From: Gordionus sp. m RMFG-2023
Lineage: Eukaryota > Nematomorpha > Gordioida > Chordodea > Parachordodidae
Direction: 5' to 3'
Assembly: GCF_954871325.1 (NCBI RefSeq)
Contig: NC_088779.1
Location: 9,302,846 to 9,366,845, forward strand
Length of the DNA: 64,000 nucleotides
This document shows, piece after piece, positions 10,938 to 20,869 of this stretch. Both the position numbers and the translations under genes were made by a program. Position 1 is the first letter of the stretch. Each line of letters opens with the position of its first letter. The notes below the pieces were generated by a model that was not told the origin of the DNA, did not search any database, and was given only the letters and a program-made list of their open reading frames with translations.

Positions 10938-11264
10938 ATGGCCTCCTATGTTAGAGTGGGTAACAAAATAATGAAGATAGAGATCCGAGAGGTTGACGGT
11001 TCAGAAGAGTCCAACAGATGGGTAGAAGCCGCTAGGAACGAAGCCAAACAAAGATATGGAGATTGGCTACAAGAGACGCCAACGAGAGGGGTTCACAGGA
11101 TAGCACCATATAACACAAGAAGGAGAGTGGAATGTTGGGCTTGTGGGGGAGGACACAAGTTACGATATTGTCCCAGTGTAGAGTTGACAGCGAACAATAA
11201 TACGAATTTACCGATGCGAAATATGGTTGAATCAGCGAACACTTCGGGGGCAAGGGAGATCTAA
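10938..11264 (+). CDS. Third retroelement ORF with one variant zinc knuckle (108 aa)
   Basis: ATG at 10938, stop TAA at 11262-11264 running straight into the purine tract. Residues about 66-78 read CWACGGGHKLRYC, a C-x2-C-x3-H-x4-C knuckle one residue shorter than the standard form, preceded by a basic stretch NTRRRVE and an N-terminal part rich in Glu, Arg and Trp. Base composition is clearly more GC-rich than gag/pol, which supports real coding or a separate origin. It sits where env-like genes lie in other retroelements, but it has no signal peptide or membrane anchor, so it is not an envelope protein. It may be a displaced nucleocapsid or RNA-binding accessory protein. Function unknown. 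Confidence 0.6.
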   Translation: MASYVRVGNKIMKIEIREVDGSEESNRWVEAARNEAKQRYGDWLQETPTRGVHRIAPYNTRRRVECWACGGGHKLRYCPSVELTANNNTNLPMRNMVESANTSGAREI

Positions 11265-11274
11265 AGGAAGGAGG
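11263..11274 (+). promoter_or_regulatory. Candidate polypurine tract
   Basis: AAAGGAAGGAGG directly followed by TG at 11275, the form expected for plus-strand priming next to a 3' LTR. It overlaps the stop of the third ORF. The matching 5' LTR was not found. Confidence 0.45.
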
Positions 11275-13867
11275 TGTTGTATATGCAAATTCGAATGTTA
11301 ATTTTGAAAAGTGATTATTCATAAATAAATGGTAGACGAAGATAATATTTTTGGGGTAATTTGTCTATGTAAATAATCTTAAATTGAACATAATATTTTT
11401 CTATAAATTTTATATATATATTCAAATATGCAAATTTTATATATTTAATTCTTCGAAAATTGTTTAATTTTTTTATATATATATATATACATTGTTAATT
11501 CAAAAAAGTTGAGTTTTGAATAATTTTGGATTCTGCGAAATTTATGTTATTATTTTTAACGAACGATATTTGGAAATAAAATTAATAAAACCAAAGGAAA
11601 GAGTTAATAAAGAAAAGGTAAACCTACAATTTGATAAATTATAATTATTAAGCGAAATGACATATATATTTTAGGTACTCAAGGGTAAGTAATTAAACAT
11701 CATTATTATAGAATAGTTGTGATATGACTGAATTACATTCTTTATATTTATCCTTTAATATTGGAAACTGCAGCTCCGATATGAATTAAGAACTCACAAG
11801 ATTTAGATTACCGTATTACAACTTTTCTAAGATAACTTTCATCAGATTTTGATGGAAGAAATTAATTCTGTAACTTAACTTATATATGAATTCTTTATTA
11901 ATACTTATTATTAAATTTTAAATGGACCCTACAAATCCCTTAAGGTTTATCCAAACTGTCTTATGCCACAATTAGTTGCAGTTGTAACATTATATTGATC
12001 TGACATCAATTAATGTGATAGGCTTTTTTGTAAATTTTTTATCATTTTTAAAAGAATAAAAAAAACGTAACGCACACCGCGATATGCTAAAAGGTCTTCC
12101 TAGGTGTTTTTGGTATTTTCTTAAATTAAAATTTTTGAAATTATATACTAATTAAAAAAAAGTTTTTATTCTCAAGTATTAACTTATACAGTGAAGATAT
12201 ATAAAAAATAAAACTCGTTTATACTATTTGAAAAATTTGATTCATCCATATAGCCCTACATATTTTTATGGATAATATAACTTTGGTCTCCCCTGGTTAA
12301 CATTTTACGAAGAGTAAAAAAAAATATCAGAGCGAACTCTCTGCTATATCGACAGATTTTATATTTAATAGAATAATGATAAAATATATGTTAATTTCAT
12401 TTTCCTTCCGGAGTAAAAATCAATAGGAGAAGCAAGTGAACTTCTTACTATTATCTTCCGACATTATTTTAACTTGTCTCCGATGATACTTTTGTTATTA
12501 TATGTCTAATATTGAGGCCGACATATTGTGGCAATCCGACCTACCGAGCCAACCCGATAGGTTGGCTCAGATGGATCCTAGAGTATCGTTATTTCGGTTT
12601 CTTATTCGACCCTATTTTCGACCAAGTCTACTAGGTTGACAAATTTAGCAGCACAAAAAATGAAATAATGAAGAATATAAAATATTTTTATTTTTATAGA
12701 TGTTATGAGACTCACGAATAGAATGGTTTCTTCAATATCCAAGCAAAAGATATTCTCAATAAAAGATGTATGGTAAGTTGACTTCGTGTATCAATCTTTA
12801 ATGATTTTAGTGGGATGGTTAAGGATTTCAATTTCCTCATATCTTTTGATCAGAAAGGCCAATATTCAAATAAAATGACACTGATTTTAAGAATATTTTG
12901 TTGGGTTGGATATGAATACTTATTTTTATATTAAACTTCCTAGCGTTGTTTAAAATTTTTGTTGGGCCACTCCTAGAACATCCTCAATAGAAATTTGAAG
13001 CATATGCTAATCTGCCTTATCATTATCATAAAATAAAATTATTCATATATCATATCAATTTTAAATAAAATATGAATTATCGTTTTTACATCATAGCTTA
13101 AGGTAATGTTGACGAAACGATCATCACATTCAAAAATTTTCCGAATTTTAAATATGCAAAGATAATTGAATTTTGTTATGATTTATGTAGAAATATATAT
13201 TTTTTAAATAAATAATCTTAAAATAATTATCTTGAACTCCTACAAGATCTGTTTAAAAAATTAAGGACCGCACCCCGATTTTCGGTAGTTCCAAGAAAAT
13301 TAAATTATAAAATTAATTAATCATCTATTCAGACTTCTTTAGTTTTTTAGAGAAATGTATCAGTTTTTTTTTGGAATTTCTGATAATATAATGTTAAAAT
13401 TTTAAGTTATTTATTCTGAAAAAATATGAAAAATATATTAGTAAAAGTGGGTAGAATTGAATTTTTTGTAAATTTTATTAAAAGAAAAGAAATCGATATT
13501 AAAATAAATTGTTTTTAAAAGAAATTATTGAAATATATAAATAAAATTTTATTGAAATTTGAGGTTAATCTAACTATTAATTGTTTATTTACAGATTATT
13601 GTTCTTTGGATTTTTTTATTATTATAAAATGTTTTAATTAAAATTTCGCAAGAGATATATTATTGTTTAATATACAAAATTATATCTGTGAATACATGTA
13701 AAAATAAATTAATTTTATTTATAATATTAATTCCGCTAGATAGAATAAATATATACAACTACAAAATATTTTATTCAGCAATATTAAAAACAATTTATTA
13801 ATAAAATCAATATTTACGCAAAATAAAATTACTCTAATGATTCTTAAGACAATGCAAATTTAACAAA
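11275..13867. other. 3' flank of the retroelement, non-coding
   Basis: Begins with the putative 3' LTR start. A short perfect hairpin GAGCCAACC-CGATA-GGTTGGCTC lies at about 12547-12569. Otherwise nothing recognisable. Confidence 0.4.
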
Positions 13868-14109
13868 TAAAAATCAACTAACAATAAAAAGGGGTCTAAA
13901 TATAATAAAGTTTTATTTTAATTTAATATATATTGAAATTAAATATGGACAAGTAATTAATTAACAAGATTAATCTTTGCGTTGGAAATTTAATTAAAAA
14001 TAAAAAAATGTGTTATACATTTATTAATTTTTTAAATTTTTCTTAAATAAGTAAAAAAATATTTATTAATTTTTTAAATTTTTCTTAAATATTTTTTTTT
14101 TTTTAAACT

Positions 14110-14228
14110 TTATTATTTATTTATAATCATTAAATTACAGATTTTTTTTTATATTTAATTTTTAATATATCCATTTTAATATATATTTTTTAATCCTCTG
14201 TAATTTAATGATTATAAATAAATAATAA
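14110..14228. repeat. Hairpin MITE with 31-bp perfect inverted arms
   Basis: Arms 14110-14140 and 14198-14228 are perfect reverse complements; the loop is AT-only apart from a few bases. A direct repeat of about 52 bp lies on both sides (about 14037-14091 and 14232-14286). It sits inside the Tc1-like element, so it arrived later or is a foldback formed within it. Confidence 0.75.
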
Positions 14229-14295
14229 AATTTTTCTTAAATAAGTAAAAAAATATTTATTAATTTTTTAAATATTTCTTAAATATAAAAAAAAA

Positions 14296-15386
14296 ATGTT
14301 TAATATAGAATATTTATTATCCAATAGTAATATTAATTTTTCCAATTTAAATGAAAACTCCCAATCTTCGTCGAGAATTCAAAGATCAAAAAGAATACAC
14401 AAATATTGGAATAAAGAAAAAATAGATATAATTACTAAAATGTTATCAATGCCTGAAAGAGAACAGATGAAAATTAAAAGATATTGCAAAATACGTCGAA
14501 ATGTCTACAGCATCAGTTCATAAATTTAGATGGGACACATTCCCAGATATAAATGGAGAACCTTTAAAAGAATATATTATTCAAAAAAGAGGAAGTAAAA
14601 AAAAAGATACTAACATAATTGAAAGGCTCATCATAAATTTATTGATGGATAATAATACCCTTAATATCCAGCAGATAATAGAAAATTTACCTCCTGATAG
14701 TCCAAAAACGAAAACAACAATTAGCAAATATATAAAAAATATAGGTTGGTCGAAAAAAGGAGCTGGCAAGGAGCCTGATAGAAGAAATACTCCTGGGGCA
14801 ATCAATATTCGTCAAATCTATTGTGTAAACATCTTAAGTACCCCAAGAGAAAAATTATATTTCTTAGATGAAACTGGAATAAACTTGCACGTTGTACCAA
14901 TCTAAGCATGGGCACCATACAATGTCCGTCCAGTAATAAAAATTCCATCCTCTAAGGGTAAAAATCTAAGCATACTTTGTACAATTGGAATTGGAGGAGC
15001 TCCATTATAAAATAATCGAAGGAGCTTATAATGGGTTGTTATTCCGTGATTTCGTGATTTTATGACAACTTATCAGTGTCTTGCCACCAGGGGCAATTAT
15101 TGTAATGGATAATGCATCTATCCATAGAAGCCATCTTATTGATGCATATAAAGATAGGATTGAATATCTACAACAATATTCACCTCAGCTAAATCCCATC
15201 GAAATTTTTTTTGGAGTCTTGAAAAATAAATATCGAGCAATGGACCCCCGCCCTAATTCAAGAGATGAAATTATTGAGAATATTATTCAGCTCTTACACG
15301 GATTTATTCCTTATGATTTTACTAACTTTTACAATCACATGCAAAACTATTTGGAGTTGGGTTATCGCAGGCAACTGATTAATTAG
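14296..15386 (+). pseudogene. Tc1/mariner-like transposase, frameshifted
   Basis: A helix-turn-helix region is readable around 14470-14530 (DIAKYVEMSTASVHKF), but the frame shifts near 14475 relative to the N-terminal part that starts at ATG 14296. The catalytic part follows: FLDETGINL gives the first Asp (near 14868), then a TAA at about 14903 where the family has a sense codon before a WAP motif, then another frame change near 15008. The rest has IVMDNASIHRS with the second Asp (near 15107) and YSPQLNPIE with the Glu. Thirty residues separate the second Asp and the Glu, somewhat fewer than the 34 typical of this group. At least two frameshifts and one stop make it inactive. Confidence 0.85.
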
Positions 15387-16240
15387 GTAATCCTTTTAAT
15401 TGATTTGTATTAATAATTATAATATTAACTCTTTTAATTTCTAAAAAGGTACCATCATAAAATTCGTGGAACAATAGAATATTTTGATAAATTATAATTA
15501 TATTTTTTATGTAATAATTATTTTATCGAAGTTATTATAAAAATTTATAGTATTATCATATTTTAATCCAAAATAGATTACATTTAAGAAATTCTAAAAT
15601 ATTTTCAAATATCAAAAAGACTTTTTACAAAAAATAATTTAGAATTTTAGATAAAATTTATTCAAAAATCTTACTTGACTCAAAGAAGATCAAAAAAAAA
15701 TTTCTATTTTTTATCACAAATTTATATTTACAACATAATTTCTTTTTATTAATTTAAAAACGATTAATCTTGTTAATTAATTGCTTGTCCATATTTAATT
15801 TCAATATGTAATAAATTAAAATAAAATTTTATTATATTTATCCCCTTTTATATTGTTAGTTGATTTTTAACAGTCGTTTCATATTAATAAACAATTAATA
15901 TCATATAATAAATCAAATCAATTTATCTAAGAAATCTGTCAAAAAATATGATAATTAATATATTTATCATATCAATTAATAATTAGTTTTAGTCTATTTT
16001 TAAATATGATCATAAGAATATTTTTGGCTAACTTTTTATATTTACATTTGTAAATTTGTAAGATTTTTTTGTAAAAAGAAAAACTCTTCAAAAAGGAGAG
16101 ATATGCGTATTGCGTATATCTTTATTTCAATATTTATAAAATATCTTTTATATATTTTTTTTTTATAATTAAAATATTTTATTAAATTTCTTCTTTACAT
16201 AAAACCTAGTTAACATATATAATATTATTTTTATAAATCG

Positions 16241-16339
16241 CTATCCTCGATCAACGTAATAATTCATTCTATCAATCAATTCCTTCTTGGGACGTCCTTT
16301 GGTCTTGATAAGTTCATCGCTCTCCCCCAACTTTGAAGC
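16241..16339 (-). CDS. Possible terminal exon of an unrecognised gene (32 aa)
   Basis: A strong acceptor (TTCTTTCAATTTAG) is followed by an open phase-0 frame of 32 codons ending TAG. It is rich in charged residues and contains KTKGRPKKELIDRM; KGRPKK resembles an AT-hook. I found no convincing upstream exon between 16340 and 20290. Could also be chance. Confidence 0.3.
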   Translation of the reverse strand, partial: ASKLGESDELIKTKGRPKKELIDRMNYYVDRG

Positions 16340-18955
16340 CTAAATTGAAAGAATTTAATAATAAATTTATCTATAATATATATATTTCATAAATTTTTAT
16401 TTTAGGTTGTACTGGTGAGTATATCAAGATTTTAGAAAACTGAGGAGATTAGTTAAAACATTTTCTAATAGTTCTACTATAATAAAAGAAGGGTAACCGG
16501 ATTTTTTTATTTAAAAAAGTGGGGAGTGATTAAAAGCTAAAAAAAATATATTGAATTATGGGGTGCTTATAAATATGATTTAAAAAAGTTAAACTGTAAT
16601 AATATATGTTTAAGCAACTCTAAATTTATTTAAAATTTTTTAAATAATCTTATAGGTGGTGCTCAGAAATAATTTTTATTATTTAGGTTTGCATTCTATG
16701 CTTATTGGTATGGATAATATGACAACCCCTCCCCTTCCCATTTACTCTTTGTTTCTGATGTCAATTCTTAGGTTGTTGAATAACAAGTACTCTAGGAGAG
16801 TTCTAAGATACTCATTTATCAATGCCAAACCTCGGTGGAAAAAAAAATAGGCTTCATACTCAAAATTTGAACACCCATAAAATAAAAATATTTTATAGAA
16901 AGGTATTATATATCATTTTCGGAGTCTAACTTAGTTTTAAAACGCCCTTCTAGGATGGTGATAACGTATATTCGCCCGAGACAAATTATATAAAGAAACG
17001 TTATCATGTTGAAACCGTCATTTCTAATTACTATAATAGTAACCGTTAAATTTCCATGCAATCGCTACTTAACCTATAATTTTGATCTATGGAGTGTCAA
17101 CTGTTGTAATTAGTATTTTGTAGTGGCATCCATCTCCAGCCACTTCTAGAAATAGAGAAGGATAAGGGTAAGATACAAGATAGTAATTAAAATTTGGATA
17201 GGGAGTTGTGAAGACGCTATCGCCATTGGATTTTTCTATTTTTTCCTAATTTTTATTTCTTTATTTTTCTCTGGGTAATGCGTATAAGCGAGTAGTGGAA
17301 TAGAGGGAGGGGAATAATATCCTCTTTGGCTTCAGTTGGGGGGGGGGGGTGTTATAATACGTGCCTATCTACACACATTTTATTTAAGATTTTATATTTT
17401 AATAAATACAACATTAACATTACTTTTATAAAATTAACCCCCAATTGACCCTGTGATTCCAATAATTGTAAACATATTTTTTTTAGTGCATACCATAAAT
17501 ACTTTATAAAGCTTTTCTTCCTCCCCGAAAAAAATTATAATACAATTATTTATAAAAATTAATAAAATTCTCACACTTATTTTTTTTAAACATGTTTTTA
17601 GGATAAGATACTTACTAAATTCTTATATAATATTTATTTAATTTACATGATAATAATAATATTAATTTTTACTTAGCTGGAAACTTTCAACAAGAAATAA
17701 AATTAATAATATTTTAACTAAATATGTTTTATAATTTTTCTAATTAGCTTGCATACTTATACTCTTTTTTTAAAAACTCTATTTTTTAAAAATATTAAGT
17801 TTTAAATTAAAAGAATCAATTACAAAATTATATAAATTCTTATAATAAAAAAAAGAAGTTTTTTTTAAAAAAAATATATTTTTTTAAATCTGATCTTTAA
17901 ACTAATTAAAAAATTTAGGAAAATTACTAATTAGAAGTTAGAAAATATTTAAAATAAATAAAATTTAAAAAAAAATTATAATTGACATAATAAATGTTTT
18001 ATATATTATATTAAAATTAAAGTGTTATTTTAATAATACTTTATTAGATTTAATAAAACATGTGTGTATTTTTAATTTTGAAAATTATTTAAAACAAAAT
18101 TTAATTAAAAATTATTTTCATTTTTAAATCTTGGCTTGGTAGAGGCAAAAGCGTGTTCAGATTTTTAGAAAAACATATAATTTAAGTTTTAATATTATAC
18201 TCCTGATTGATAAGAGTTAATGGATACACCGCTATTTTAGACCCTTCCATTGGAATGTGGAATCCTTTGTAACTCGAAATTTCTCAATTTTAAATCTTTC
18301 ACTTAAGGCAAATTTTAAAAATTTGATTTGACCGGAGATAAATTCTATTAAAAAAATTTTTTGAGGTAAGTCTATTCAAAAATGAATTATAATGAATTAT
18401 TTGTGATGAATTCCGTTAGGCAAATCGGATTATTTTCTAATTATTTTCGTACGAATAATATATTCCGAATATAAATTATATTTAGAAAAAAAAATAGAAT
18501 ACGAATAATTAATAATTCTATTTTTAATAATCCTATGCAAATAATAATGGATATATGAATATATAGAAATATTTAAAATCTGTGATCAGTTTGAATTTTA
18601 TAAACTACACGCATTATTATTATTTTTTTTTTTTAAACTCAAAATTTCAAAACTTTCGTAACTTTATTAAATTATGAAACATGTCCAAAATCTACCATTA
18701 AATATTTTTTAAAGTTTGGTAAATTTTGAAATTTATAATTCCTTTCTTAAATTATTTTTTAACTTCTCATTTAATTTTTATTTTTTTTATTAAAATTTGT
18801 ATTTATTTTTAATAAAAATTTATAATAAAAAAAATGTATAAATTATATTTTTTAAAAACGTTAAAAATAATACAAAAAGACGAAGAATTGTTATTAATTT
18901 TCATCATTATAAGGTAGTGGCCATTAATCTTTAAGATGATTTAAAATAAAAATGG

Positions 18956-19261
18956 ATTACCTCGAAGCGTATTTTTTCTTTAATTTTAAATGATCTTGAG
19001 ATTGCGGATTTAGAGTTTATTTTACTTAAAAGTTTGAAAAGAGATTGGCCTCATTTCCAAAATAAATAGGTAGTTGATACTACCATTAGAAAAAATTTGT
19101 TATTAGCATGACTATGCAAATATCTTAGGTTTCATTCTTTCTCTCAACAATTCCAAGTAGATCTGATTTTTACAAAAGTGGGCAAAAATACCGGAGAAGT
19201 CCCAATTTGCCATTGTCCCATGGGATCAGCGTGTATCCAAAATATTATCCGTTTTGATTAA
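18956..19261 (+). pseudogene. Coding-like stretch with two stops, unrecognised
   Basis: One frame runs 102 codons with only two stops (near 19064 and 19106), including LILNDLEIADLEFILLKSLK and a Cys-rich end ICHCPMGSAC. This is more open than expected at this AT content, but no family is apparent. Possibly a decayed transposon gene. Confidence 0.2.
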
Positions 19262-19811
19262 TATAACTGCTCATTTCTTATTATTAAAAAATATAAATAT
19301 TTCTTACTTTTTTTTCGTAAAAATTTGACAACTTTATAAACTTTAAGGTGAAATTTATTAACTTTAAAAAATTAATTAAATTCGAAAAAATGATTTGGAC
19401 CACTATTTCATTATTACATTAGTAAAAAATCTAATTTATCTTTTTTTGTTAAAGTTGGGATTTTTTTCTGAGCGATTAAATAAGAGTTTTAAATCAATAT
19501 ATAAACATAAAATTTTCTTAAAAGATGCTTTCTTTTAGCCACTCTTTAATTCAAAAGATGGGTAAAATTTTATTATAAATAATTCATTCTTCTATACTGG
19601 TCATAGCACACGTAGGCCACTATGGCCTATATTTTGGAAATAGCGCCTGTAATTGTTCGGTCAGCGTTACCGGAGATGATATAAAGATATTACCAATTTA
19701 AAGAAGCAAAATAACCAACGTAAAATATTTAATCATAATTTTTTTTATTAACGAACCTCGGCCAAAGACCACAAGAGTAGGGATTTGAGGATGAAACCCC
19801 CAATAAAATAT

Positions 19812-19862
19812 TCATATCCCCCCTTTCCCCTCCCAGGTAAATCCTGGATACGTTACTGATAT
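19812..19862. repeat. Repeat end, CAGTAACGTATCCAGGATTT type
   Basis: Minus strand reads CAGTAACGTATCCAGGATTT, then GGGAGGGGAAAGGGGGG, the same layout as at 30840 and 61565. Confidence 0.5.
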
Positions 19863-20290
19863 TAATATTGTAATGTGCGAAATAATACCACGTCAAAATT
19901 ACCCTTAAAATATTTTACTAACAAATGTATTTAGTCTTTTTCGGTATAGGAAGATATCGAATTGCTATACTAGCCTTTTCACTATGTCAAAAGGGCGCAG
20001 GAGTTTTATAAGTCATTTCACAAAGAAAAAGGGTTCAACTAACCTCTTGCCATCCCTATTTATAATTATTAATTTCTATAAAATTTAAATTATGTTGTGA
20101 ATCTTTTAACGAATAAAAATTCATATACTTTCTCCATCAACATAATTTGAAATTCTTAGGGTTTTCGAAATTAATATTTTTTCTCTAATAATTATAGGTG
20201 GGCATTTTTATTTTAAATTTTTTCGAATTTGTTCAATCTTATATTCGTTTTACTGATAAGAATACTGATTAAATATTCTTTTCAATACAA

Positions 20291-20638
20291 ATGTATGTTG
20301 TATATTGGGATATGGGATTCATAAGGATGTGGAGCCTCTCAACTTCAAAATTACCGATGGAAATGTATTCCATTATACTTATAGAGGAATAAACACTCTG
20401 AATTTCAGACAATTTTCTTATGAACTTTTGAATGACAAACACTTAATTTATAAGAATTGATATTTATAACAGAATTTAATCGCAAATATTGTTCTAAATT
20501 TCATTAACTCTCTATAATACAGGAATATTTCTAGCCAAATCAAACTTTCCACATTTAAAAATCGCTTTCTATAAAAGGATATAGAATTTAGTGATTCAAA
20601 ATCCCCAATGAATTCCATATCCCAATACGACATATATA
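20291..20638. repeat. MITE 3' of the homeobox gene
   Basis: TATTGGGATATGGGATTCAT near 20301 is inverted as ATGAATTCCATATCCCAATA near 20608. The internal word CCGATGGAAATGTATTCCA occurs inverted in the copy at 56471. Confidence 0.65.
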
Positions 20639-20869
20639 ATGAGGTATCTCGGTTTTTTATAAATAAAAGTATAGCATATATTTGAAAGCAATATCACATT
20701 GTGTTTATTTATTTGAAAAGGGAAATATATAGAACTCAACCAATATCTTTACATTTCTAACTAAAATCAATGTAAAATGCTGAGATCTTTCATATCTATG
20801 CTAAATCACGACATTTGGGACTGAATTTTACAACTTTTAAAAATTTATTTATATAATGTAGAATGGGAA

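Larger units (their letters stand above)
6804..11274 (+). mobile_element. Ty3/Gypsy-type retroelement, coding region largely intact
   Basis: Order: a 37-aa hydrophobic ORF, a gag-like ORF with three zinc knuckles, pol (protease, reverse transcriptase, RNase H, integrase), a 46-bp tandem array, a third ORF with one zinc knuckle, and a purine tract AAAGGAAGGAGG followed by TG at 11275. Protease-RT-RNaseH-integrase order and the domain sequences place it with Ty3/Gypsy. The pol frame is open over 3.3 kb, so the copy is young or recently active. I could not find matching LTRs: sequence just after the purine tract (starting TGTTGTATATG) has no visible counterpart 5' of the gag-like ORF. The outer limits are therefore unknown; the given span covers only the coding part. 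Confidence 0.85.
13870..15867 (+). mobile_element. Tc1/mariner-like (IS630 superfamily) transposon with about 108-bp terminal inverted repeats
   Basis: The left end 13870-13977 and right end 15760-15867 are inverted copies with few mismatches; both begin AAAATCAACTAACAATA. Each is flanked outside by TA (13868-13869 and 15868-15869), the target duplication of this superfamily. It carries one transposase gene on the plus strand, broken by frameshifts and a stop, so the copy is not autonomous. A hairpin insertion (14110-14228) lies between the left repeat and the gene. Confidence 0.88.
16340..20290. other. Intergenic, AT-rich
   Basis: Holds G12 at 17338, the coding-like stretch at 18956 and a repeat end at 19812. 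The open frame at 16656-16850 has no supporting features. Confidence 0.5.

Noticed and set aside
16656-16850. 64-aa plus-strand ORF
   Set aside because: No family, no splice context, composition of AT-rich chance frames.
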